A stretch of DNA of 11,745 bases from Alphaproteobacteria bacterium (GTDB taxonomy: Bacteria > Pseudomonadota > Alphaproteobacteria > Puniceispirillales > Puniceispirillaceae), in assembly GCA_011524805.1 (NCBI GenBank), contig WTJO01000125.1, positions 1 through 11,745 of the forward strand, written 5' to 3'. The notes beneath the pieces were generated by a model. That model made no database searches. It was not told the origin of the DNA and saw nothing but the letters and a program-made list of their open reading frames with translations. Positions 1 through 6,939 of this stretch are shown in pieces. The translations under genes were made by a program, and so were the position numbers. How positions within the stretch are numbered: the stretch's first letter is position 1; every line of letters begins with the position of its first letter.

Positions 1-1
1 T

Positions 2-898
2 GCAGGCGATGTGATATTACAGGCACTGATTAAGGGGCTGGCGGCGCAATATCCACATATCCCTATCTGTATGCATCAGGATCATGGCAATTCAGAAGCG
101 ACCTGTATGACCGCTATCCAGTATGGATTTACTTCTGTGATGATGGATGGCTCTCTGGAAGCGGACGGCAAGACCCCTGCCTCCTATGACTATAATCTTG
201 AGATTACTTCAACAGTGACACAGATGGCGCATCATGGCGGTGTGTCGGTTGAGGGCGAGCTTGGTGTGCTTGGCAGTCTTGAAACTGGCACAGGCGATCA
301 GGAAGATGGCCACGGTGCGACAGGCACATTATCAGAAGACCAATTGCTAACAGACCCTGATCAGGCAGTGGATTTTGTTGCCAGAACAAAGGTGGATGCG
401 CTGGCAATTGCAATGGGCACCAGTCATGGTGCCTATAAATTCTCGCGCAAGCCTGATGGCGATATTCTGGCAATGCATGTCATAGAAGAAATTCACCGCC
501 GCCTGCCAAACACCCATCTTGTGATGCATGGCTCATCATCTGTTCCGCAGGAACTGCAAGATGTATTTAACGCATTTGGTGGCGAGATGCCGCAAACATT
601 CGGGGTGCCGCTAGAAGAGATTGAACGCGGGATAAAACATGGTGTGCGCAAGGTAAATATTGACACAGATTGCCGTCTTGCCATGGCCGGCATTATCCGC
701 AAGGTAGCGTCAACCAGCCCGTCAGAATTTGATGTACGCAAATTTATGGCGCCAGCCACTCAGGCGATGGAAGCTGTCTGTCTTGACAGGTTTGAACGGT
801 TTAATACCGCAGGTAATGCACATAAGATAAAGCCTGTCAGCCTGTCTGATATGGCGGCAAGATACAGCTCTGGCAGTCTGGACCCTGTTATCAGTTAG
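2..898 (+). CDS. fba: Class II fructose-bisphosphate aldolase, C-terminal part (5' end outside window)
   Basis: This enzyme cleaves fructose-1,6-bisphosphate to dihydroxyacetone phosphate and glyceraldehyde-3-phosphate, and catalyses the reverse step, in glycolysis, gluconeogenesis or the Calvin cycle. The frame is open to the left edge (A-G-D before the first GTG), so the GTG at 11 is an internal valine and not the start. About 298 residues are visible; the Calvin-type class II family usually has about 340-360, so some 50 N-terminal residues are missing. Visible family motifs are HQDHGN (catalytic Asp and zinc His), MMDGSL, VEGELGVLGSLE, the HGAYKF segment with a zinc His, VMHGSSSVP and NIDTD. 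These mark the zinc-dependent class II type, closest to the Calvin-cycle subtype, although no other Calvin gene is in view. It ends TAG, four bases before the convergent gene at 903, with no clear terminator between them. Confidence 0.95.
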   Translation, partial: AGDVILQALIKGLAAQYPHIPICMHQDHGNSEATCMTAIQYGFTSVMMDGSLEADGKTPASYDYNLEITSTVTQMAHHGGVSVEGELGVLGSLETGTGDQEDGHGATGTLSEDQLLTDPDQAVDFVARTKVDALAIAMGTSHGAYKFSRKPDGDILAMHVIEEIHRRLPNTHLVMHGSSSVPQELQDVFNAFGGEMPQTFGVPLEEIERGIKHGVRKVNIDTDCRLAMAGIIRKVASTSPSEFDVRKFMAPATQAMEAVCLDRFERFNTAGNAHKIKPVSLSDMAARYSSGSLDPVIS

Positions 899-902
899 CA
901 GG

Positions 903-1784
903 CTATTTATGGCCGTCTGTTTCAGCCTTGATACAGGCATCAAGCCCGCATCTATAATCTGGATAGGCCAGCTCAAGCCCCAGTTCCGGTCTGATAATCA
1001 CAGAGCGGATTGACCGGGATGTCTGATAGAAGCTTTTGCCCATTTCACTAAGTTTCGCATCTTCAAACGCAACAGGCTTTGGCGGTGTAATGCCTAGAAG
1101 CGCTGCAGCATAGCGTATCATATCGCCCTGTGCGGCTGGCACTCCGTCTACCAGATTGATAATCCTGCCGGCACGCGGGCTGGTACAGGCAGATGCCAGC
1201 ACACGGCACATATCATGCTGGTGCATACGGTTAAATAGCTGGCCGGGTTTTTCGATAATCTGTGCTGTGCCCTCTTTTAATGCGGCAAAGGGGTTGCGAT
1301 GGGGGCCATAAATGCCGCCAAGCCTGAAAATTTCTGCCTGTGGCAATCTTAGCCATGCCTGTTCTGCGGCTAGCCGCGCTCTGCCTCTGTCGGTAAGGGG
1401 GGCTGGCGGGGTATGCTCGTCTACCCAGCCTTCTGACTGGCTGGCATAAACAGAGGTAACAGATAGATAGCCTGCCCAGCCTGTATAGGCTAACAGCATA
1501 TCCTGAAAATCGGCCATCACGGGGTCACGTCCGCCTTTCAGTGCGATGGTCGACAGCACTATATCGGCACGCCCGACAGCTGCACAAATTGCATCATATT
1601 CGCCCTGAGGCACAGGCTGTTCTGTATGCTGATAGGGATATATCTTCCAGCCTTCGGCCGCACGATGAGACAGCTTTTGCGGGGTGCGGACTGTACCGGC
1701 AATTTCATAGCCTGCCTCTGCCATCATGGCGGCAAATGCGTCGCCAATATATCCAAGCCCGAAAATGAATATCTGTTTGCCCAT
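903..1784 (-). CDS. NAD-binding epimerase/dehydratase family protein (YeeZ-like atypical SDR)
   Basis: The 293-residue protein begins with a Rossmann nucleotide-binding fold: the Gly motif GLGYIG lies at residues 9-14, followed by a second strand ending near AGTVRT. Later landmarks are DIVLST at about residues 75-80, LSVTSVYA followed by EGWVDE, and FRLGGIYGPHRNPF. This pattern matches the atypical short-chain dehydrogenases grouped with E. coli YeeZ, whose substrate is not well established, so no reaction is assigned. No signal peptide or membrane segment is seen, so it should be cytoplasmic. The ATG lies only four bases after the stop of the DUF3108 gene and has only a weak ribosome site, which suggests translational coupling. 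It is the last gene of the three-gene minus-strand run. Confidence 0.85.
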   Translation of the reverse strand: MGKQIFIFGLGYIGDAFAAMMAEAGYEIAGTVRTPQKLSHRAAEGWKIYPYQHTEQPVPQGEYDAICAAVGRADIVLSTIALKGGRDPVMADFQDMLLAYTGWAGYLSVTSVYASQSEGWVDEHTPPAPLTDRGRARLAAEQAWLRLPQAEIFRLGGIYGPHRNPFAALKEGTAQIIEKPGQLFNRMHQHDMCRVLASACTSPRAGRIINLVDGVPAAQGDMIRYAAALLGITPPKPVAFEDAKLSEMGKSFYQTSRSIRSVIIRPELGLELAYPDYRCGLDACIKAETDGHK

Positions 1785-1788
1785 TGTG

Positions 1789-2604
1789 CTAGCTGTCTGT
1801 GTCCAGCCTGACGATAAGTGATCCTATCGGCAAATCTATCTCGATGCGTACAGGCATTAATCTGGCGTCAAACGGGGCGGCAATATAGGCCTTGATATCG
1901 TCAAATTCAGGCTCGTTGTTTCTGAAGCGCGATTTCCGCCGGTGCCCGCCTACCGGCTCCGAGATAATACCGCAAATCTGCGCCTCGCCTGAATAGCCAA
2001 ACGGTCTATCTGCTGTCAATGTCGTGGTGCCAAGGTCAGCAAAGGATAAGCTGGCGCGCCGCCAGCCATCATAAATTTCAAATGTCCCCTCGCAAGGCTG
2101 GCCAGCCTCCAGCCTGTCCAGCATATCCAGCATCACTGTGAACGGGGCTGTAACATCCCGCATCATCTCGTCTGTCAGAGGGAAATATATATCCTCATCA
2201 ATTTCAGGGTTTCGGGTTGTGCGAACCTGTTTGCCATCTTCTGACCAGACTGAACTGGCATCTCTTATCTCATCACCGTCCCGGCTAGATAAATCCAGCC
2301 TGTCTGGCCGCCAGCCAGCCTGTGTTTTGCGAGCCCGTAGCTCAACCATGCCCTCAAAATCTGCAAAGGCAGAAAAGGCACCTCTTGGTTTTGAGGTGCC
2401 GCGCATGGTCACGCTGGTATCATCAAACTGCCAGACTGCCTCTGATATGCCCAGATTGAAATTGCCCCACTGTACCAGATAGCGCACCTGATAGCCATCT
2501 GATGCGCCTGCTGGCTGGCCAGCGATACCGGCCATCAAAACCAGCACCATGACATACAGCCTGTGGCATGTGCTGATATATTGTTTGCCTACCAGCCTTA
2601 TCAT
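1789..2604 (-). CDS. Secreted DUF3108 domain protein
   Basis: This is a 271-residue protein with an N-terminal signal peptide: basic residues in the first 15 positions, then a hydrophobic stretch (VMVLVLMAGIAG) and a small-residue cleavage region at PAGA-S near residue 34. The mature part has the character of DUF3108 proteins: YLVQWGNFNLG near the start, a central DLSSRDGDEIRDAS region, TAPFTVMLDMLDRL, and a C-terminal IEIDLPIGSLIVRL strand. The family is predicted to be periplasmic or outer-membrane associated, with no established biochemical role. An AGGAT ribosome site lies about ten bases before the ATG. It sits 68 bases downstream of the peptidase-like gene and 4 bases upstream of the dehydratase gene, so the three are probably co-transcribed. 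An envelope role is inferred only from the signal peptide and that neighbour. Confidence 0.85.
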   Translation of the reverse strand: MIRLVGKQYISTCHRLYVMVLVLMAGIAGQPAGASDGYQVRYLVQWGNFNLGISEAVWQFDDTSVTMRGTSKPRGAFSAFADFEGMVELRARKTQAGWRPDRLDLSSRDGDEIRDASSVWSEDGKQVRTTRNPEIDEDIYFPLTDEMMRDVTAPFTVMLDMLDRLEAGQPCEGTFEIYDGWRRASLSFADLGTTTLTADRPFGYSGEAQICGIISEPVGGHRRKSRFRNNEPEFDDIKAYIAAPFDARLMPVRIEIDLPIGSLIVRLDTDS

Positions 2605-2672
2605 TCGGTTTCATCCTGCATTTATCTGTTTATTCTCTTGGTTTTTACGAACGCTAGACCGGTTTGGTGCTG

Positions 2673-3551
2673 TTATTGACGCGCCGGCCTTGGTCTGGGT
2701 GAGGGGTGATCTGCTGCCTGTGCCACACGTGCCGGATCAAGCCGCTTTGTGCCCAGATTAACACGCCAGTCAAGATGCGGGCCTGTTGATCTGCCTGTTG
2801 AGCCTGCAATGCCTATCACCTCTCCGCGCCTCACTATCTGGTCTGGTCTGACGCGGATTTCGGACAGATGAGAATAGGTCGTATTCAGCCCAAATCCATG
2901 ATCGATTATGATCGTGCCGCCAGTAAAATACAGATCATGTGCCAGCCTTATGATACCATCTGCTGATGACAGAATAGCTGTTCCTGTAGGTACTGCAATA
3001 TCAATCCCGTAATGAGGCTGTCGTTCCTTGCCATTCAGAATCCGCCTGCTACCATATATCCCTGTAACGCGTCCTGTTACCGGCCAGTCAATACCGTTAA
3101 TAAATATATCTTCGCGGATATGGGATTTTGCTCTGGCCTCTCGCACATCCTGCCTGTCTTTTGCTATTCTGTCCATCACGGTCTTATCTGGTGTAACCAT
3201 CTGGCGCGACAGCCCGTCAATACGCTCTATGTCATATGTGCGCACTTTGGGGGTCAGGCTGAAGCTGGCTGTCTGCCCGTCCTTTCGAAGCGTGATTATG
3301 CGGGTCTCTACATCACTATGATGAAAGCCAATTGCAAAATACCCCTGCTGGGATACAGAGACAGCTACCCCATCCTGCATTACGACTGTCCCCGGCTGAG
3401 TCTGATAGATGACCATATCTCCCTGAACAGCCTCGCCTCTTATTTGCTGTATGGCAATTGTCTGTTCAGATGATATCGCTAAACCGGACAGGCTGGCTAT
3501 CAGCAGAATGGCACATAGATGTATTCGCATTGAAAATCGTAGATTCACCAC
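2673..3551 (-). CDS. Secreted M23/LytM-family peptidase-like protein
   Basis: The domain belongs to the family of zinc endopeptidases that cut peptidoglycan cross-links or act as degenerate regulators of amidases. With 292 residues from the GTG at 3551, the order is a signal peptide (hydrophobic IHLCAILLIASLSGLA, residues 10-25), a beta-rich N-terminal region, a charged linker around residues 120-145, and a LytM domain from about 155 to 275. Visible active-site elements are H180 and D184 (HYGID), H228 in SHLS, and H259 in GPHLDW. The usual HxH motif is HxD here (D261 replaces the third zinc ligand). The start is uncertain: GTG 3551 has an AGGGGC 11 bases upstream, while ATG 3530 gives a shorter signal peptide but no ribosome site. 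It is divergent from trxB and leads the minus-strand run. Confidence 0.9.
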   Translation of the reverse strand: MVNLRFSMRIHLCAILLIASLSGLAISSEQTIAIQQIRGEAVQGDMVIYQTQPGTVVMQDGVAVSVSQQGYFAIGFHHSDVETRIITLRKDGQTASFSLTPKVRTYDIERIDGLSRQMVTPDKTVMDRIAKDRQDVREARAKSHIREDIFINGIDWPVTGRVTGIYGSRRILNGKERQPHYGIDIAVPTGTAILSSADGIIRLAHDLYFTGGTIIIDHGFGLNTTYSHLSEIRVRPDQIVRRGEVIGIAGSTGRSTGPHLDWRVNLGTKRLDPARVAQAADHPSPRPRPARQ

Positions 3552-3583
3552 TTGACAAAACTGCCCCTAATCACGTTTACAAT
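3552..3583 (+). promoter_or_regulatory. Candidate sigma-70 type promoter for trxB
   Basis: A consensus -35 box TTGACA lies at 3552-3557. The AT-rich GTTTACAATATAG that follows contains possible -10 boxes TTTACA (3576-3581, 18-base spacer) or TACAAT (3578-3583, 20-base spacer). The -35 box directly abuts the GTG start of the divergent peptidase-like gene. The -35 is convincing by eye, but the -10 choice and its long spacing are not. Confidence 0.35.
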
Positions 3584-3638
3584 ATAGTCCAGCCTACACC
3601 AAAAATTCATTCCGTTAAATACCGGGGGCACGCTCACA

Positions 3639-4574
3639 ATGTCAGAAAGTCACGAACATATTGTCATCATCGGCGCAGGCGCCGCAGGTCTCACAGCTGC
3701 GATCTATGCTGCACGCGCAAATATGAAGCCGGTAGTGATTGCCGGCCTTCAGCCTGGTGGCCAGCTTACCATCACAACAGATGTTGAAAATTATCCGGGC
3801 TTTGCCGATGTTGTTCAGGGGCCATGGCTGATGCAGCAGATGCAGGCGCAGGCCGAAACAGTTGGTGCCCGGGTCAGCTATGATCTGGTTACTTCAATTG
3901 ATACAGACCAGCACCCTTTCAGGATACATTGTGATTCAGGTGATGTGATCACGGCAGATACGATTGTACTGGCAACCGGAGCGCAGGCACGCTGGCTTGG
4001 CCTTGAAAGTGAAACCAAATTTAATGGCCGCGGCGTATCTGCCTGTGCAACCTGCGACGGTTTTTTCTATCGTGATAAAGATGTTGTGGTTGTTGGTGGC
4101 GGCAATACGGCTGTTGAAGAAGCGCTATATCTGGCCAATATCTGCTCATCTGTGACGCTGGTTCACCGGCGTGACAGTCTGAGGGCAGAACAGATTATGC
4201 AGGACAGGCTGTTTAATCATCCAAAGGTGAATGTTTGCTGGAACAGGGTTGTTGACGAGATTATTGGCGATGATGCCGGCGTCAGCCATGTCAGGCTTGC
4301 CTCTACCACAGCTGAAGAGGCAATCGAGATCCCTGCCCATGGCTGTTTTGTGGCAATTGGGCATGATCCTGCAACCTCTGCTTTTGCAGGAGCGGTCACG
4401 CTGGATGATGAGGGCTATATCATTGTCGAAACTGGCAGCACCCGCACCTCAACAGGCGGGATTTTTGCTGCAGGGGACTGTGTTGATAAAACCTATCGTC
4501 AGGCAGTCACAGCCGCAGGTATGGGCTGTATGGCTGCGCTTGATGCTGAACGCTGGCTATCTTCCCGCGCCTAG
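3639..4574 (+). CDS. trxB: Thioredoxin-disulfide reductase
   Basis: This FAD enzyme uses NADPH to reduce thioredoxin and so feeds cytoplasmic thiol redox balance and ribonucleotide reductase. The 311-residue protein has the usual layout and length: an FAD-binding GAGAAG at residues 12-17, PGGQLTITTDVENYPGF at 39-55, the redox-active CATC (C136 and C139), the NADPH-binding GGGNTA at 153-158 with HRRDSLRA at 176-183, and the C-terminal FAD contact GIFAAGDC followed by RQAVTAAGMGC. All key residues are present. A GGGGG run about ten bases before the ATG is the likely ribosome site, and a candidate promoter lies at 3552-3583. It stands alone on its strand and runs tail-to-tail into the MFS transporter with 19 bases between. 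Confidence 0.97.
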   Translation: MSESHEHIVIIGAGAAGLTAAIYAARANMKPVVIAGLQPGGQLTITTDVENYPGFADVVQGPWLMQQMQAQAETVGARVSYDLVTSIDTDQHPFRIHCDSGDVITADTIVLATGAQARWLGLESETKFNGRGVSACATCDGFFYRDKDVVVVGGGNTAVEEALYLANICSSVTLVHRRDSLRAEQIMQDRLFNHPKVNVCWNRVVDEIIGDDAGVSHVRLASTTAEEAIEIPAHGCFVAIGHDPATSAFAGAVTLDDEGYIIVETGSTRTSTGGIFAAGDCVDKTYRQAVTAAGMGCMAALDAERWLSSRA

Positions 4575-4593
4575 GCTCCCTTTTCTGTATATG

Positions 4594-5829
4594 TTATGCT
4601 GGCTGTTTACTGGCTGCCGCCGCAGGCGGCTTTGCTTCTGATATTGCCCAGTTAATAACAAATGCAAACAGCCCCGAGGCGATAACAATCTGCCACATCA
4701 TATCATATGAGCCTAAATGGTCATAAATCCATCCGCCCAGCCATGCGCCCAGAAACGAGCCTACCTGATGGGACAGGAACGCCACCCCATATAGCATGGA
4801 TAAAAAGGCAGGGCCGAAAAACACCACAATAAGCGAGCTGGTAAGCGGCACGGTGCTTAGCCATAACAGCCCCATCATCGCCCCAAATGCAATTGCGCTG
4901 AGCGGTGTAGGTTCAATCATGATAAAGCCAACCATCACCACCGAACGTAGCAAATAGATACAGGCAAGCATTCTGCTTTTGCGCATATAGCTGGCCAGCC
5001 AGCCAGCCATAAATGAGCCAATGATATTAAACAGTCCCACCATCGACAGCGCCCAGCTGGCAACGCTGAGATCAAGGCCTGAATCCTGAAGATAGGTTGG
5101 CAGATGTGTGCCAATAAAGACAATCTGGATTCCGCAGACAAAGAACCCGACTGTGAGCAAAATGAAATTGCGGCTATGCGAGGCTTTGTCCAGCGCATCT
5201 CTCACAGATAGTGACGCCAGCTTGGCAGTGCTAGCCTGCTCTTCCTTTTTAAGCTGTCTGTGCAGCACAAAACAGGATGCCAGCATAGAGCTTGAAATAA
5301 TCGACAGCATAATCAGCGCCAGCTGCCAGCCATAGCCTTCCATCATAAACTGGGTAACAGGCAGCATGGCAAATTGCCCGAATGAGCCAAGCGAGGTGAC
5401 AAGCCCAAGTGCGAGGGTGCGCTGTTTATCACTTACCGCCTTGCCGACAGCGCCAAGCGCGATAGACATGCCGGCACTGCCAAGCCCGATACCGACCAGC
5501 AACTGTCCCCAGATAAGCCCTTCTGCAGATACTACGCTTCCCATGATAATCAGGCCAAGCGCATAGCTGGCCGTGCCAACCAGCGCTACCTTTGCGCTGC
5601 CATATTTATCAGCAAAACCGCCTGCGATAGGTGAGGCAATCCCCCAGATAAGATTCTGCAACGCCATGGAAAGCGAGAATACTTCACGCCCCGTGCCAAG
5701 CGCTTCGGTGATCGGCAGCAAAAAAAGCCCAAAGCCCTGACGGATGCCCATTGTGATAATTACAAGAAATGAACAGGCGACCAATACAGCTAGCCAGCGT
5801 GATTGCATCTCATCTGATGAAGTGCCCAA
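4594..5829 (-). CDS. MFS transporter (oxalate/formate antiporter-like monocarboxylate type)
   Basis: This is an integral inner-membrane secondary transporter of the major facilitator superfamily. Twelve hydrophobic segments can be read, with TM1 in the stretch after MQSRW (VLVACSFLVIITMGIR) and the family loop GGFADKYGSAKVAL after TM2. A charged cytoplasmic loop (RQLKKEEQASTAKLASLSVRDAL) separates the two halves. The style (RQGFGLFLLPITEALG, SFMAGWLASYMRKSRML) resembles oxalate/formate or monocarboxylate members, but the substrate cannot be told from sequence. I place the start at TTG 5829 because an ideal AGGAGAG lies at 5835-5841, giving 411 residues. The longer ATG at 5880 (428 residues) has no ribosome site and sits against an inverted repeat. 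ATG 5808 is a third option that still keeps TM1. No partner gene indicates a pathway. Confidence 0.88.
   Translation of the reverse strand: MGTSSDEMQSRWLAVLVACSFLVIITMGIRQGFGLFLLPITEALGTGREVFSLSMALQNLIWGIASPIAGGFADKYGSAKVALVGTASYALGLIIMGSVVSAEGLIWGQLLVGIGLGSAGMSIALGAVGKAVSDKQRTLALGLVTSLGSFGQFAMLPVTQFMMEGYGWQLALIMLSIISSSMLASCFVLHRQLKKEEQASTAKLASLSVRDALDKASHSRNFILLTVGFFVCGIQIVFIGTHLPTYLQDSGLDLSVASWALSMVGLFNIIGSFMAGWLASYMRKSRMLACIYLLRSVVMVGFIMIEPTPLSAIAFGAMMGLLWLSTVPLTSSLIVVFFGPAFLSMLYGVAFLSHQVGSFLGAWLGGWIYDHLGSYDMMWQIVIASGLFAFVINWAISEAKPPAAAASKQPA
4616..4630. terminator. Possible hairpin terminator for trxB inside the end of the MFS gene
   Basis: GCCGCC-GCA-GGCGGC is a perfect 6-base stem with a 3-base loop, followed on the plus strand by TTTGCTTCT. 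It lies 42 bases after the trxB stop and within the alanine-rich last codons of the convergent transporter gene. The T tract is short and broken, so it may simply reflect GC-rich alanine codons. Confidence 0.3.
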
Positions 5830-5834
5830 AATAA

Positions 5835-5841
5835 CTCTCCT
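5835..5841 (-). promoter_or_regulatory. Ribosome binding site supporting the TTG start of the MFS gene
   Basis: On the minus strand AGGAGAG is followed by TTATT and then TTG GGC ACT in the transporter frame. The AGGAG core is seven bases from the TTG. Neither ATG candidate (5880 or 5808) has a comparable site, so this motif decides the start. Confidence 0.6.
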
Positions 5842-5883
5842 GAAGAAGATGCCTGCCTGTAGATTATAGGGATACGCCATAGG

Positions 5884-5898
5884 CTGTCAGGATGACAG
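5884..5898. repeat. Perfect inverted repeat upstream of the MFS gene (candidate operator)
   Basis: CTGTCA-GGA-TGACAG is a perfect 6-base inverted repeat with a 3-base centre. It lies between the candidate promoter (5923-5952) and the transporter gene. It could be a small operator for a dimeric regulator or a short hairpin in the 5' leader. No second copy was found nearby and no regulator gene adjoins it, so function is inferred from position only. Confidence 0.4.
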
Positions 5899-5922
5899 AT
5901 ACTGGCGTTCAGGTGCTTATCT

Positions 5923-5952
5923 TCTATAAACAATATCCTATTCTATAGGCAA
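5923..5952 (-). promoter_or_regulatory. Candidate sigma-70 type promoter for the MFS gene
   Basis: Reading the minus strand, TTGCCT (5952-5947) and TATAGA (5928-5923) are separated by 18 bases. Transcription would begin near 5916, upstream of the inverted repeat and about 87 bases before the TTG start. The remaining stretch from 5881 to 6033 shows no reading frame that looks like a gene. Confidence 0.35.
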
Positions 5953-6033
5953 AAGCTTATAGCCAGCACAATGAATCGGCAAGCTACGAAAGCTGCCGTC
6001 CCGATATTTTTAACAGGTCTGTTATCTGGCCTG

Positions 6034-6234
6034 TCAGGCAGATGGGCGACTATTCTGGATAATGCGCACCCCTGTTGCCTGAGGGCCTTTGCCTTCATCG
6101 CCGATAACAACAAGCAGATTCTGGCCTTCTCTTAGATTGTGAATGCCGCAATTGCGAAGTGTACGCAGATGCACAAACACATCACACTCGGCCTGGCCGA
6201 CATCAATAAAGCCATAGCCTTTTTCTGACAGGTT
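6034..6234 (-). pseudogene. 5'-truncated cold-shock domain gene remnant
   Basis: The minus strand encodes 66 residues of a cold-shock domain before a TGA: NLSEKGYGFIDV holds the RNP1 motif (KGYGFI), CDVFVHL holds RNP2 (VFVHL), and LREGQ and GPQATGVRII are the later strands. The first strand (normally TVKWF just before N) is absent. An in-frame TAA lies directly before the first conserved codon at 6235-6237, and no ATG, GTG or TTG start precedes RNP1. The other minus-strand frames upstream do not encode the missing strand, so this is truncation and not a frameshift. The sequence, notably the HLRTLRNCGI stretch, resembles the second domain of the double cold-shock proteins common in alphaproteobacteria, so an entire N-terminal domain may be lost. 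Intact family members bind single-stranded RNA and DNA; this copy is probably dead. It is too short and startless to be found as an ordinary gene. Confidence 0.75.
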
Positions 6235-6278
6235 TTATATCAATAAATAAATCTGCATTTGCTAGTATAGATAGCCAA

Positions 6279-6914
6279 ATGAAGGCAACCGGATGGCAGG
6301 AAATCACTTTTGATAGCCTTAATGCGAATCACTTTACGCTGGTTCAAACCGCTAGTACGCTATCTGAACAGGAGGTGCGCCTGACATCTGATGATAGCGT
6401 GTCTGTTGCCTATTTTCCCTTTGATAAGGGGGCAATTAATCTGGCAAAGACACCCTATCTGGCCTTTGAGTGGAAACGCTATGGTGATGCGGTATCAACC
6501 GATTTGTCGAAAAAGGGCGATGATGACAGAATATTGTCTGTCTATCTGGCCTTTGCCTATCAGCCAGAACGGGCAAGTCTGAAGGAAAAGCTGGGCAGAC
6601 CATTTCTTGAGGCCAAGCAGGGCAAGGATGCGCCTGCCAGATTGCTGACCTATCTGTGGGGTGGCAGGCCGGCGACAGATGATTGGTTTGAAAATCCCTA
6701 TACAGGCAAGGCAGGCTATATGAAAATTCTGTCACGTCCGGATGAGCCAGAAGGGGTGTGGCTGTCCCATAAGGTGAATGTGGCAGCAGATTTTGAAGCA
6801 CGGTTTGGCTATCCGCCGCCGCGGCTGTTATATATTGCGGTTTCTGCTGATACAGATGATACGAAATCCAGCCTGACAGCACATCTGCGCGCAATCCGCT
6901 TTTCTGCCGAATAG
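6279..6914 (+). CDS. DUF3047 domain protein lacking a signal peptide (probably 5'-truncated)
   Basis: The 211 residues match the general pattern of DUF3047: a FDSL start, AYFPFDKGAINLAKTPYLAFEWKR near residues 44-67 with the family's buried W and R, KKGDDDRILSVYLAF at 77-91, LTYLWGG at about 122-128, ENPYTGKAGYMKI, an EGVWLSHKVNV strand, FGYPPPRLLYIAVSADTDDT and a final AIRFSAE strand. The family's role is unknown and members are usually exported. Here the ATG is followed directly by the domain, with no signal peptide, no ribosome site and no alternative start in the open frame just upstream. The reading frame runs back into the cold-shock remnant without meeting a stop between 6225 and 6278. 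The 5' end may therefore have been lost. The coding body itself is uninterrupted. Confidence 0.75.
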   Translation: MKATGWQEITFDSLNANHFTLVQTASTLSEQEVRLTSDDSVSVAYFPFDKGAINLAKTPYLAFEWKRYGDAVSTDLSKKGDDDRILSVYLAFAYQPERASLKEKLGRPFLEAKQGKDAPARLLTYLWGGRPATDDWFENPYTGKAGYMKILSRPDEPEGVWLSHKVNVAADFEARFGYPPPRLLYIAVSADTDDTKSSLTAHLRAIRFSAE

Positions 6915-6939
6915 AGGCCAGGCCACGCGCTTTTTACCG

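Noticed and set aside
3012..3473. 153-residue plus-strand open frame opposite the M23 peptidase gene
   Set aside because: It shows no recognisable motif, lies wholly antisense to a gene with clear family motifs, and has no ribosome site; it is a shadow frame.
6001..6036. AACAG-GT-CTGTT near 6012-6023 as a terminator for the cold-shock remnant
   Set aside because: The central gap of two bases is too small for a hairpin loop, and on the remnant's strand it is followed by A, not T.
6436..6894. 152-residue minus-strand open frame opposite the DUF3047 gene
   Set aside because: Its composition is odd (rich in His, Pro and Ser), no motif is recognised, and the plus-strand frame explains the same bases as a known family.
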